Below, piece after piece: positions 34,548 to 43,093 of a stretch of DNA of 64,000 nt. Source of the stretch: Sulfitobacter sp043557345 (GTDB taxonomy: Bacteria; Pseudomonadota; Alphaproteobacteria; Rhodobacterales; Rhodobacteraceae). The stretch is from assembly GCF_043557345.1 (NCBI RefSeq), contig NZ_JBIFFV010000007.1, positions 62,001 to 126,000 on the forward strand, given 5' to 3'. The notes beneath the pieces are model-generated. The model worked only from the letters and a program-made list of their open reading frames with translations. It was not told the origin of the DNA and did no database searches. The translations under genes were made by a program, and so were the position numbers. How positions within the stretch are numbered: the first letter of the stretch is position 1; each line of letters starts with the position of its first letter.

Positions 34548-35414
34548 TCAGGCGTCCAGGTTCTTGCCGACGATGCGCATCAGGAAGATGGCGACGAAAT
34601 TGGCGAGAATGATTGCATAGACACCGCCCGCCGATCCGAGGCCGATGTTCTGGCTTTCCAGCACGCGCTGGAAGATGAGATAGGTCAGTGTTTTGGTCCC
34701 AAACGCCCCGCCCGTGGTCACGAAGATCTCCGCGAAGATCGACAGCAGGAAGATCGTCTGGATCAGGATCACCACGGTGATCGCGCGGCCCAGATGCGGC
34801 AGGGTGATATAGGCGAAACGCTTGGTCACCGGCGCGCCGTCCATCTCGGCGGCGTCCAGCTGCTCGCGGTCAAGCGACTGGATCGCGGTGAGCAGGATCA
34901 GCGTCGCGAAGGGCAGCCATTGCCAGGATACGATGATGATGATCGACGAGAGCGAGGCTTGGCTCATCCATTGCACCGGGGTGGCGCCAAAAAACTCCCA
35001 CAGATGCGCGAACAGGCCATAGTTCGGGTCCATGAACATGTTCTTCCACACCAGCGCCGACACGGTGGGCATGACGAAGAAGGGCGCGATGACAAGGATG
35101 CGGACAAAGCCCTGCCCCCACATCGGCTGGTTCAGCAGAAGGGCAAGCAGGATGCCGAGGCAGACCGTGATCGCCAGCACACCCCCGACGATGATCAGCG
35201 TGGTCATCACCGAGGGCCAGAAGGAACTGGAGGTGACGAAGCGCACATAGTTGTCGAAGCCGACCCAACCCAGATCACCGCCGCGCATCGGCAGGTATTT
35301 CTTGAACGAGAAGTAGAGCGTCATGGTCAGCGGGATGAGCATCCATCCAAGCAGCAAGACCACCGCCGGGGCCATCATCAAGCGTGCCGCTGATCGGGAA
35401 TGTTGGGTAGCCAT
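34548..35414 (-). CDS. smoF: Polyol ABC transporter permease (SmoF-like)
   Basis: A 288-residue permease with six helices and an EAA loop (DAAEMDGAPVTKRFAYITLPHLG). Start ATG 35414 (MATQHSRSAARLM) has GGAG nine bases upstream; an ATG at 35423 sits directly against that site and is less likely. CUT1-type partner of SmoG. Confidence 0.9.
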   Translation of the reverse strand: MATQHSRSAARLMMAPAVVLLLGWMLIPLTMTLYFSFKKYLPMRGGDLGWVGFDNYVRFVTSSSFWPSVMTTLIIVGGVLAITVCLGILLALLLNQPMWGQGFVRILVIAPFFVMPTVSALVWKNMFMDPNYGLFAHLWEFFGATPVQWMSQASLSSIIIIVSWQWLPFATLILLTAIQSLDREQLDAAEMDGAPVTKRFAYITLPHLGRAITVVILIQTIFLLSIFAEIFVTTGGAFGTKTLTYLIFQRVLESQNIGLGSAGGVYAIILANFVAIFLMRIVGKNLDA

Positions 35415-35486
35415 CGGGCACATCTCCTCTGCCGGCGGCGGATGCCGCGCTCAGGTGAAGGGTATCATATCGGGTGGTGGGGCGGA

Positions 35487-35513
35487 AAAGGGCGGCGCAG
35501 GCCGCCGCCCTTT
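35487..35513 (-). terminator. Intercistronic hairpin between smoE and smoF
   Basis: A perfect 11-base-pair stem (35503-35513 with 35487-35497) with a five-base loop, ending in TTTT on the minus strand, 18 bases after the smoE stop. It is an attenuating terminator or 3'-end stabiliser that would leave binding-protein mRNA in excess over permease mRNA. Confidence 0.78.
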
Positions 35514-35531
35514 AGGCGGTGAAGCGGCGGC

Positions 35532-36836
35532 TTAACGGTAGCCTGCGGCTTCCATTGCGTCGTTGGTCAGGTCTTGGGCCTTCTCAAGCGCCTCTTTGAC
35601 GGTCTGCTGACCGGCATAGGCGGCAGAGAACTCTTGGCTCACCTCCGTCGCGATGCCTGCAAACTCGGGGATCGCGGCGAATTGCACACCGACATAAGGT
35701 GTCGGATCGACGGTGGAGTTCTCAGGATCAGCCGAGAGGATCGAGTCGAGCGTCATCTGTGCGAAGGGCACTTTTTGGTACTCGGGGTTCTCGTAAAGCG
35801 ACTTGCGCGCACCGGGAGGGACGTTCGCCCAGCCTTCGTTCTCGGCGACCATCTCGATATAGTCTTTCGAGGTGGCCCATTCGATGAACTCTTTCGCGGC
35901 ATCTTCTTTCTGAGTGCCTGCCGGGATCGCCAGCGCCCATGCCCAGAGCCAGTTGGAGCGTTTGCCAAGGCCGGTGTCCGGTGCCAGCGCAAAGCCAACC
36001 TTGTCCGCCACGGTGGAATCCTCGGGGTTGGTCACGAAGGAGGCCGCCACGGTGGCGTCGATCCACATGCCGCATTTGCCCTGTTGGAACAGCGAGAGGT
36101 TCTCGTTGAAGCCGTTGGAGGCATAGCCCGCCGGGCCGCTTTCATCCATCAGGTCTTTGAAGAAATTGATCGTGTTGGCCCATGCCTCGGTGTCGAACTG
36201 GGCGTTCCAGTCTTCATCGAACCAGCGCGCGCCAAAGGAGTTGGACATCGCCGTGATCAGCGCACCGCCCTCGCCCCAACCGGCCTTGCCGCGCAGGCAG
36301 ATGCCGTTGATGTCGTTCTCACGATCGGTCATCGCGGCGGCGGCTTCGCGGATGAATTCCCATGTTGGGTCTTTCGGCATTTCCATGCCGGCTTTTTCCA
36401 TCAGATCGGTGCGGTACATGATCATGGAGCTTTCGCCATAGAAGGGTGCCGCATAAAGCGTGCCTTCGTGGCTCAGGCCGCCGGCCATGGCGGGCAGGAT
36501 ATCGTCTGCGTCATAGTCTTCGCTCAGGTCGTCCAGCGGCACCAGCCAGCCGTTCGCACCCCAGATCGGCGTCTCGTACATGCCGATGGTCATGATGTCG
36601 AAAGAGCCACCCTTGGTCGAAATGTCGGTGGTGACGCGCTGGCGCAGCACGTTCTCTTCCAAGGTGACCCAGTCCACTTCGTGGCCGGTCTCTTCGGTGA
36701 ATTTGTCGGTGTAGCCTTGCATGCGGATCATGTCGCCGTTGTTCACGGTGGCGATGGTGATCGTCTCGGCAACCGCGCCGCCCGCCATGATCAGGCCCAA
36801 GGCCGTCGCGGCGTAAAGTGATCTGTCGCAGAACAT
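35532..36836 (-). CDS. smoE: Polyol ABC transporter substrate-binding protein (SmoE-like)
   Basis: A 434-residue periplasmic solute-binding protein of the CUT1 sugar family. Signal peptide MFCDRSLYAATALGLIMAGGAVA, strong GGAGGAAC site upstream. Family traits: WKxxxGHEVDW-type opening (DKFTEETGHEVDWVTLEE), TIGMYETPIWGANGWLVPL and the C-terminal ALEKAQDLTNDAMEAAGYR. It is the first gene of smoEFGK-mtlK. Sorbitol/mannitol as ligand is inferred from the operon. Confidence 0.92.
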   Translation of the reverse strand: MFCDRSLYAATALGLIMAGGAVAETITIATVNNGDMIRMQGYTDKFTEETGHEVDWVTLEENVLRQRVTTDISTKGGSFDIMTIGMYETPIWGANGWLVPLDDLSEDYDADDILPAMAGGLSHEGTLYAAPFYGESSMIMYRTDLMEKAGMEMPKDPTWEFIREAAAAMTDRENDINGICLRGKAGWGEGGALITAMSNSFGARWFDEDWNAQFDTEAWANTINFFKDLMDESGPAGYASNGFNENLSLFQQGKCGMWIDATVAASFVTNPEDSTVADKVGFALAPDTGLGKRSNWLWAWALAIPAGTQKEDAAKEFIEWATSKDYIEMVAENEGWANVPPGARKSLYENPEYQKVPFAQMTLDSILSADPENSTVDPTPYVGVQFAAIPEFAGIATEVSQEFSAAYAGQQTVKEALEKAQDLTNDAMEAAGYR

Positions 36837-36881
36837 CGATAGTTCCTCCCTCTATAGATGATGAACCGAGACTAACGACCT

Positions 36882-36898
36882 ACGCAACGCGCAGTCAA
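36882..36898 (-). promoter_or_regulatory. Promoter element with operator-like motif upstream of smoE
   Basis: On the minus strand TTGACT (a -35-like hexamer) is followed directly by GCGCGTTGCGT. The LacI-type regulator's own promoter holds almost the same motif (GCGCGCTGCGT), also downstream of a TTGACT. The sites lie 46-62 bases upstream of the smoE start. Confidence 0.4.
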
Positions 36899-36951
36899 AT
36901 TAAAATTTACGCGCGATAACTATTTTCTGGGCAACTTGCGAACTCAATGAC

Positions 36952-37983
36952 TTAGGCAGAGGCGCGCATCACCAGCTTGCCGTCAAACAGCGTTTCTTCG
37001 CGCTCGGTCAGCCGGGTTTCGCTTTCGATGATGCGAAACAGGGTACTGGCGGCACGATTCGCGATGGCCCCGTAATCCTGCGCGATGGTGGTCAGCGGCG
37101 GGCAGGTATAGCGCGAGAACGGGTGGTCGTCCTGCCCCGCGATCCGCATGGCGCAATCCTTGCCATGCCCCACGCGCAGCCCCATCTCATAGGCCGCCGA
37201 AAGCATCCCGATGGCCAAACGGTCATTCGAGCAAAGCACCGTATCCGTCTCGAGCGCCCCCGCCGAGATCAGCTTGCCGCCCTCGGTCGCGCCGATCTCT
37301 TCAAAATTCCAGCCCTCCCCCGGCACCTGATGGATATGCGGCGCAAAGCCGTGCCGCTCCATCGCTTCCAGATAGGCTTGGCGGCGCTTGTTGGCGTTGG
37401 GGTTGCTGGGGGTCTTCATCTCGAAAAAACAGGGCGGCTCGCCGCTGCGGCAGAGATATTCGACGATCAAATCAACGCTTTGGAAGTTGTCGGTGCCGAC
37501 AAAGGCCTCGCAAACCCCTTCGACATTGGCGTCAAAGGTCACCACCGGCACGTCCTTGCAAAAGCGCGCGATCTCGTCGCGGTCCGAGGCTTTGCCGAAG
37601 GGCGCCAGCAGTACGCCCGCCGGTTTCAGCGCCCGAAGCGAGTCGAGATTGGCGCGCTCCTGCGCCGGGTTGCCGTGCGAGCTGAGCAAGATCGGGCTAT
37701 AACCCTCGGCCAGACAGGCCAGTTCCACCTCGCGGCCAATCTCGGAAAAGAACGGGTCGGCGAGGTTGGGCACGACCACGCCGATGTTACGGGTTTTGCG
37801 GCGGTTTTGGTTCACCGCATAGACGTTCGGGCGATAATCGTACTGGCTCAGCGCCGCTTCGATCCGCTCCCGGGTCGAGCGCCGCACGCTGTCGGCATCG
37901 TTAAAGTATTTCGACAGGGTGGGCCGCGAAATGCCGCTCACGGCGGCAAACTCCTCCATATTGCGGATCTTCTGCTGGCTCAT
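36952..37983 (-). CDS. LacI-family transcriptional regulator
   Basis: A 343-residue LacI-type regulator: an N-terminal HTH of the less common spelling (FAAVSGISRPTLSKYFNDAD, then VRRSTRERIEAAL) and a periplasmic-binding-protein-like effector domain (NIGVVVPNLADPFFSEI). It sits between smoE and eda, pointing at smoE, and is expected to repress or tune the polyol operon in response to the sugar alcohol or a phosphorylated sugar. A motif shared between its own promoter and the smoE promoter supports autoregulation. Confidence 0.93.
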   Translation of the reverse strand: MSQQKIRNMEEFAAVSGISRPTLSKYFNDADSVRRSTRERIEAALSQYDYRPNVYAVNQNRRKTRNIGVVVPNLADPFFSEIGREVELACLAEGYSPILLSSHGNPAQERANLDSLRALKPAGVLLAPFGKASDRDEIARFCKDVPVVTFDANVEGVCEAFVGTDNFQSVDLIVEYLCRSGEPPCFFEMKTPSNPNANKRRQAYLEAMERHGFAPHIHQVPGEGWNFEEIGATEGGKLISAGALETDTVLCSNDRLAIGMLSAAYEMGLRVGHGKDCAMRIAGQDDHPFSRYTCPPLTTIAQDYGAIANRAASTLFRIIESETRLTEREETLFDGKLVMRASA

Positions 37984-38003
37984 CTTAACCCTCCCTTGAC
38001 GAA

Positions 38004-38029
38004 ACGCAGCGCGCGTAAACTAAAGTCAA
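38004..38029 (-). promoter_or_regulatory. Promoter element with operator-like motif upstream of the LacI gene
   Basis: On the minus strand TTGACT (38024-38029), nine bases, then GCGCGCTGCGT (38004-38014), matching ten of eleven bases of the motif upstream of smoE. It lies 21-46 bases upstream of the regulator's start codon. Confidence 0.4.
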
Positions 38030-38088
38030 TATAGAGATAAGTTCCTCCAGCCAGCAAGGGTCGGGGGGAGTCAGGCCTTCTTTCGGGG

Positions 38089-38742
38089 TTAACCGGCCTT
38101 GCCCAATTGCGCTGCGGCGCGGGCCAGCGCTTCGATCCCGGCCCAGTCCCCGGCGTCGATCAGCTTCTTCGGCGCGACCCAGCTGCCGCCCGCGCAAAGC
38201 ACATTTGGCAGGCTCAGGTAGCTTTCCGCATTGTCGGGGCTGACACCGCCCGTCGGGCAGAAGGTGATCTGCGGCAGGGGCGCGCCGATGGCCTTGAGCG
38301 CGGACGCTCCGCCCGAGGCTTCGGCGGGGAAGAACTTCAACATGTCATAGCCGCGCGCGAGCAACTGCATCGCCTCGCTCGCCGTGGCGGCGCCGGGCAG
38401 CAAGGGCAACTCTTCCTCCTCGCAGGCCGCGAGCAACGCATCGGTAGCACCGGGCGAGACGCCAAAGGTCGCCCCCGCCCGTTTCGCCGCGCGCACGTCA
38501 TCGGGGGTGATGAGCGTGCCCGCCCCCACATGGCCGCCCGCGACCTCGGCCATGGCGGCAATCGCGTCGAGAGCGGCAGGGGTGCGCAGGGTCACCTCCA
38601 AAGCGGGCAGTCCGCCCGCGACCAGTGCCTCGGCCAAGGGGCGCGCCGTTGCGGCGTCTTCGACCACCAGAACCGGCACGATCGGGGCCAGGGCGCAGAT
38701 GTCGCGGGTGCGACGGCTGGCGTCTTTTGCGTTCAATGTCAT
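38089..38742 (-). CDS. eda: KDPG aldolase (Eda)
   Basis: A 217-residue class I aldolase that splits 2-keto-3-deoxy-6-phosphogluconate into pyruvate and glyceraldehyde 3-phosphate. The catalytic Glu region LPALEVTLRTPAAL and Schiff-base Lys in YDMLKFFPAEASGG are present, as is CPTGGVSPDN. GGAGG lies seven bases before the ATG, inside the edd tail. Last gene of zwf-edd-eda. Confidence 0.96.
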   Translation of the reverse strand: MTLNAKDASRRTRDICALAPIVPVLVVEDAATARPLAEALVAGGLPALEVTLRTPAALDAIAAMAEVAGGHVGAGTLITPDDVRAAKRAGATFGVSPGATDALLAACEEEELPLLPGAATASEAMQLLARGYDMLKFFPAEASGGASALKAIGAPLPQITFCPTGGVSPDNAESYLSLPNVLCAGGSWVAPKKLIDAGDWAGIEALARAAAQLGKAG

Positions 38743-38745
38743 GGA

Positions 38746-40554
38746 TCAACCTCCAAAAATGGTCGCGCCGCTGGTGGCGGCCCCGACGGTATTGCGGAAC
38801 ATGGCGAAAAGCTCGCGCCCCGTGCCAGCGTGATAGGCCGACAGATCGGTGGTGGCGTTGGGGCGGTCCTCAAAGCCCCCGGCCAGAACATCCAGCCTGC
38901 CCGCCACCGAATCGACGCGCAGCAGATCGCCATCCTGCACCCGCGCGATGGGGCCACCATCGACCGCCTCTGGGCTGACGTGGATCGCCGCAGGCACTTT
39001 GCCCGACGCGCCCGACATGCGCCCATCGGTGACCAGCGCCACCTTTTGCCCGCGCCCCTGAAGGATCGACAGAAGCGGCGTCAGGCTGTGCAACTCGGGC
39101 ATGCCGTTGGCCTTGGGCCCTTGGAAGCGGACGACGACGACCAGATCGCCAGTCAACTCGCCCGCTTTAAACGCTGCCTTCACCTCGTTTTGATCCGCGA
39201 AAACCCGCGCCGGGGCTTCGACAACGTGATGTTCGGGTGCCACGGCAGAGACTTTCATACAAGCGGTCCCGAGCGACCCCGCCATGCGGCGCAGCCCGCC
39301 CGTGAGCTGGAAAGGATCGCTGGCGGGGCGGAGGATTTTCTCGTTCAGGCTCTCGCCCGCGCCCTTCTCCCAGATCAGCCCTTCGGCCTTCAGCTTTCGC
39401 TCGGCGGTGTAATGCTCCAACCCCTGTCCGGCGACGGTCTGGGTATTGGGATGCAGATGGCCGGAGTTGAGCAATTCGCCCATCATATAGCCCAACCCCC
39501 CGGCGGCGTGGAAATGGTTCACATCCGCCAGACCGTTTGGATAGACCCGCGCCAGTAGCGGCGTGACATCGGAGATGTCTGAGAAATCCTCCCAATCCAG
39601 AATGATCCCCCCGGCCCGTGCCATGGCGATGAGGTGGATCAGCAGGTTGGTCGATCCGCCCGTGGCGTTGAGGCCGACGATCCCGTTCACAAAAGCCTTT
39701 TCATCCAGAACCGAGGCGACGGGCGTGTAATCATTGCCCAAAGCGCTCAGCGCCAGCGCGCGTTTCGCGCCTTCTTGGGTCAGCGCATCGCGCAGCAGCC
39801 CGTTTGGCGGCACAAAGCTCGCCCCCGGCAGGTGCAGCCCCATGAACTCCATCAACATCTGGTTGGTGTTGGCAGTGCCGTAAAAGGTGCAGGTGCCCGG
39901 CCCGTGATAGGCGGCCATCTCGGCGGCCATCAGCGCGTCGCGCCCGACTTCGCCCGCGGCGAACTGCTGGCGCACCTTGGCTTTCTCGTCATTCGACAGC
40001 CCGCTTTCCATCGGCCCGGCAGGCAGGAAGACGGCGGGCAAGTGGCCGAAAGCCTGCGCCGCAATCACCAGCCCGGGCACGATCTTGTCGCAGACCCCAA
40101 GGAAAACCGCCGCGTCAAAGGTGTTGTGGCTGAGCGCCACCGAGGCCGCCAAGGCGATCACATCACGCGAGAAAAGCGACAGTTCCATCCCCGCTTCGCC
40201 TTGCGTCACCCCGTCGCACATGGCGGGCACCCCGCCTGCCACCTGCGCGGTGCCGCCCGCCGCCCGCACGGCGTCGCGGATCAGATCAGGGTAGCGCTCA
40301 AACGGCTGATGCGCCGAGAGCATGTCGTTATAGGTCGTCACGATCCCGAGGTTGCCTGCGCTAGTGGTTGCCAGCCGGTCCTTGTCCTTACCAGAGGCGG
40401 CATAGGCATGGGCCTGTCCGCTACAGGACAGATGCGCGCGGGCCGGACCCTTGGCGCGGGCGGCTTCCATCCGGTCGAGGTAGGGACGCCGGGTCGCCTC
40501 GCTGCGGGCGATGATACGGTCGGTGACGCGGTCAATCGTGGAATGCAGGGTCAT
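38746..40554 (-). CDS. edd: 6-phosphogluconate dehydratase (Edd)
   Basis: A 602-residue iron-sulfur dehydratase of the IlvD/Edd family converting 6-phosphogluconate to KDPG. The cluster cysteines are recognisable in VPAMCDGVTQGEAGMELS, FLGVCDKIVPG and GPGTCTFYGTANTNQM; DGRMSGASGKVPAAIHVSPEA is diagnostic. Its ATG overlaps the zwf stop by four bases. It is the key enzyme of the Entner-Doudoroff route. Confidence 0.97.
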   Translation of the reverse strand: MTLHSTIDRVTDRIIARSEATRRPYLDRMEAARAKGPARAHLSCSGQAHAYAASGKDKDRLATTSAGNLGIVTTYNDMLSAHQPFERYPDLIRDAVRAAGGTAQVAGGVPAMCDGVTQGEAGMELSLFSRDVIALAASVALSHNTFDAAVFLGVCDKIVPGLVIAAQAFGHLPAVFLPAGPMESGLSNDEKAKVRQQFAAGEVGRDALMAAEMAAYHGPGTCTFYGTANTNQMLMEFMGLHLPGASFVPPNGLLRDALTQEGAKRALALSALGNDYTPVASVLDEKAFVNGIVGLNATGGSTNLLIHLIAMARAGGIILDWEDFSDISDVTPLLARVYPNGLADVNHFHAAGGLGYMMGELLNSGHLHPNTQTVAGQGLEHYTAERKLKAEGLIWEKGAGESLNEKILRPASDPFQLTGGLRRMAGSLGTACMKVSAVAPEHHVVEAPARVFADQNEVKAAFKAGELTGDLVVVVRFQGPKANGMPELHSLTPLLSILQGRGQKVALVTDGRMSGASGKVPAAIHVSPEAVDGGPIARVQDGDLLRVDSVAGRLDVLAGGFEDRPNATTDLSAYHAGTGRELFAMFRNTVGAATSGATIFGG

Positions 40555-42014
40555 GTCTCGTCCTTTCGTGTGATCTCGCGCCAGCGGCGACCGTCGCGGT
40601 GCATCAGCATCAGCGCCTCTTCGGGGCCGGAGCTGCCGGGGTCATAGGGGTACGGGGGTTGCCGGGTCTCTTCCCAGCCATGAATGATCGGATCGGCCCA
40701 AGCCCAAGCGGCTTCGACCTCGTCCCCGCGCATGAAAAGCGTCTGATCGCCGCGGATCACATCCATGATCAACCGTTCATAGGCGTCTTGCGGGGCGCCC
40801 TGCTCGCCCAAGGCATCGGCAAAGGTCATATCCAGCGCCACTTCGGCGAGCCGCATGCCGCCGGGGCCGGGGTCTTTGATGGTGTTGCGCAGGGTGATGC
40901 CCTCGTCCGGTTGCAACCGGATGATCAGGGCGTTGCCCTTGTGGCCTTCCGTCGCGGGGAAGATCATATGCGGCGGGTCGCGGAAGATCACCGCGATCTC
41001 GGAACTGCGCCCTCGCAGTTTCTTGCCCGTGCGCAGGTAGAACGGCGTGCCCGCCCACCGCCAATTGGCGATCTTCACCTTCATCGCGACAAAGCTTTCG
41101 GTGCGGCTGTCGGGGTCGCCCGCATGGTCGCGGTAGCTGCCCGCGCCATTGGCGGCGCGGTACTGGCCGCGGGCGATATCCTTCTGCGCCACCGGCTCCA
41201 GCGCCTCGATCACCTTCACCTTCTCGTCGCGCACGGCGTTAGGGTCAAACCGCGAGGGCGGCTCCATCGCCGTCAGACACAAAAGCTGCATCAGGTGGTT
41301 CTGCACCATGTCGCGCATGGCGCCCGATTTATCGTAGTATTCGCCCCGCCCTTCGACACCGAGGCTTTCGGACACGGTGATCTGCACATGGTCGATATGG
41401 GTGGAATTCCACAGCGGCTCCCACAGCGCATTGGCAAAACGCAGCGCCATGAGGTTCTGCACCGTCTCTTTGCCAAGGTAATGGTCGATCCGGTAAATCT
41501 GGCTTTCGTCGAAATTGGCCCGCAGATCGGCGTTCAGCGCCTGCGCGGTTTCCAAATCATGGCCAAAGGGCTTTTCGACGACGATGCGGCTCTCGGCTGT
41601 GGCGATGCCGTGGTCATGCAGCTTGCCACCAATCGTGCCGAAGAGCGACGGTGAAACCGAGAGGTAGAAGGCCCGCACCACATCATCGCGCATCAGGTCT
41701 TTGAGGTCTGCCCAGCCCGCATCGCCCGAGGCATCCACGCGCACGTATTGCACCATGCCAAGGAACCGCTCCAAGGCGGCGCGCTCTTGCACGAGCTTGG
41801 GGGCGAACTCCAACAGGCTGTCGCGGATCATCTTGCGGAAGGCCTCGGCATCAAGCTCGGAACGCGCCGCACCGACGATCCGCGCGGCCTCAGGCATCTG
41901 GCCGACGGTGAAACGGTGGAACAGTCCGGGCAGAATCTTGCGCCGGGCAAGATCGCCGGTCGCGCCGAAAATGACGAGGTCGAAAGGATCAACGGGGATG
42001 ACGCGCGATACCAT
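40551..42014 (-). CDS. zwf: Glucose-6-phosphate dehydrogenase (Zwf)
   Basis: A 487-residue enzyme oxidising glucose-6-phosphate to 6-phosphogluconolactone. Nucleotide-binding FGATGDLARRKILPGLF and the active-site RIDHYLGKETVQNLMALRF are intact. Start MVSRVIPVDPFDLVIFGATG at 42014. First gene of zwf-edd-eda; no 6-phosphogluconolactonase gene lies in the cluster. A LacI-type palindrome lies 100 bases upstream. Confidence 0.97.
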   Translation of the reverse strand: MVSRVIPVDPFDLVIFGATGDLARRKILPGLFHRFTVGQMPEAARIVGAARSELDAEAFRKMIRDSLLEFAPKLVQERAALERFLGMVQYVRVDASGDAGWADLKDLMRDDVVRAFYLSVSPSLFGTIGGKLHDHGIATAESRIVVEKPFGHDLETAQALNADLRANFDESQIYRIDHYLGKETVQNLMALRFANALWEPLWNSTHIDHVQITVSESLGVEGRGEYYDKSGAMRDMVQNHLMQLLCLTAMEPPSRFDPNAVRDEKVKVIEALEPVAQKDIARGQYRAANGAGSYRDHAGDPDSRTESFVAMKVKIANWRWAGTPFYLRTGKKLRGRSSEIAVIFRDPPHMIFPATEGHKGNALIIRLQPDEGITLRNTIKDPGPGGMRLAEVALDMTFADALGEQGAPQDAYERLIMDVIRGDQTLFMRGDEVEAAWAWADPIIHGWEETRQPPYPYDPGSSGPEEALMLMHRDGRRWREITRKDET

Positions 42015-42113
42015 GGGGTCAGCCCTTCTACCTGCGTGGGCGCGCGACGGCACCCTGTTTTCGACTGTTCAACGCCATCGCCACCCCTTTCGCGCGCCCT
42101 TCCGGGCGGCCAC

Positions 42114-42127
42114 TGATAGCGCTAACA
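42114..42127. promoter_or_regulatory. LacI-type operator-like palindrome upstream of zwf
   Basis: TGATAGCGCTAACA, matching the TGNTAGCGCTANCA form of LacI-family operators with the invariant CG centre. It is 100-113 bases upstream of zwf in the 149-base gap after the fructokinase gene. A LacI-type regulator is encoded 4 kb downstream, but its own promoter carries a different motif. Confidence 0.5.
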
Positions 42128-42163
42128 TATTTGAGCGAAAAAGATAGGCGGTTCTTCAACATT

Positions 42164-43090
42164 TCATATTTCCTCTACCCAAGGTGGGTTCGCCCCGGCC
42201 CGCGAAACGGTCACGGCGGCAACCCGCGCGCCATAGGCCAGCGCGTCGGACAGCACCTCGGGCGGAAGGGTGGCGAGCGCCGATTTATGCATCTGCCCCA
42301 GCTCGGACATCTTGGCCAGAACGCCTGCGTTGAACGTGTCGCCTGCGCCGACCGTATCGACGATCTCGGCCTTCACGGCGGGCACTTGCACCTCTTCGCC
42401 ATTCGCCAGATAGCCCGTCGCCCCCTCGCCCCCGCGGGTCAGGATGACAACCGACGGGCCCTTCTTTAGCAACTCGGCCACCTTGTCGCGCAGCGACAGC
42501 GGCGCGGGGTTGATCCAGTTCAGATCCTCATCCGACACTTTCACGATATCCGACAGCGCCAGCATCCGGTCGAGCCTGTGGCGATAACCTTCGATATCCT
42601 TGATGAAACCGGGGCGGATGTTGGGGTCGATCATCACCGCGCGGCCCTCGGCGTTGCGCGCCAACAGCGCGGCATAGGCATCCGCCCCCGGCTCGCAGGC
42701 CAGACTGATCCCGCCAAAATAAAGCGCCGAAACCGCGCTCGACAAGGCGGGCATATCCTCGGGCGTGATCATCCGCCCGGCGGAGTTTTCGTCATAGAAA
42801 TCATAGGTTGCGTGGCCGCCCACCAGCCGCACGAAGGCCAGCGTCGTCGGACGGTCGGACAGAGCGACATGGGACACATCCACATGGCTTGCCTTCAACC
42901 CGTCGACCAACAGCCGCCCGAACATGTCCGACGACAGGCCCGAGAGCATCCCCACCTGCGCCCCGAGCCGGCCCAAAGCGATGGCCGTGTTGAACACCGC
43001 CCCGCCCGCATGGGGCACAAAGCCATCCGGGCCTGCATTGGTCGGCGTGGGGATCATGTCGATCAGGGCCTCTCCGCAGCAAAGGATCAT
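42164..43090 (-). CDS. PfkB-family fructokinase
   Basis: A 308-residue sugar kinase with N-terminal GEALIDMIPTPT, the GGAVFNTAIALGRLGAQ motif and the catalytic DTVGAGDTFNAGVLA. Best fit is ATP-dependent fructokinase, making fructose 6-phosphate from the mannitol-dehydrogenase product; a related ketose or KDG specificity is possible. It is three bases after the ROK regulator and probably co-transcribed with it. Confidence 0.88.
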   Translation of the reverse strand: MILCCGEALIDMIPTPTNAGPDGFVPHAGGAVFNTAIALGRLGAQVGMLSGLSSDMFGRLLVDGLKASHVDVSHVALSDRPTTLAFVRLVGGHATYDFYDENSAGRMITPEDMPALSSAVSALYFGGISLACEPGADAYAALLARNAEGRAVMIDPNIRPGFIKDIEGYRHRLDRMLALSDIVKVSDEDLNWINPAPLSLRDKVAELLKKGPSVVILTRGGEGATGYLANGEEVQVPAVKAEIVDTVGAGDTFNAGVLAKMSELGQMHKSALATLPPEVLSDALAYGARVAAVTVSRAGANPPWVEEI

Positions 43091-43093
43091 CTG

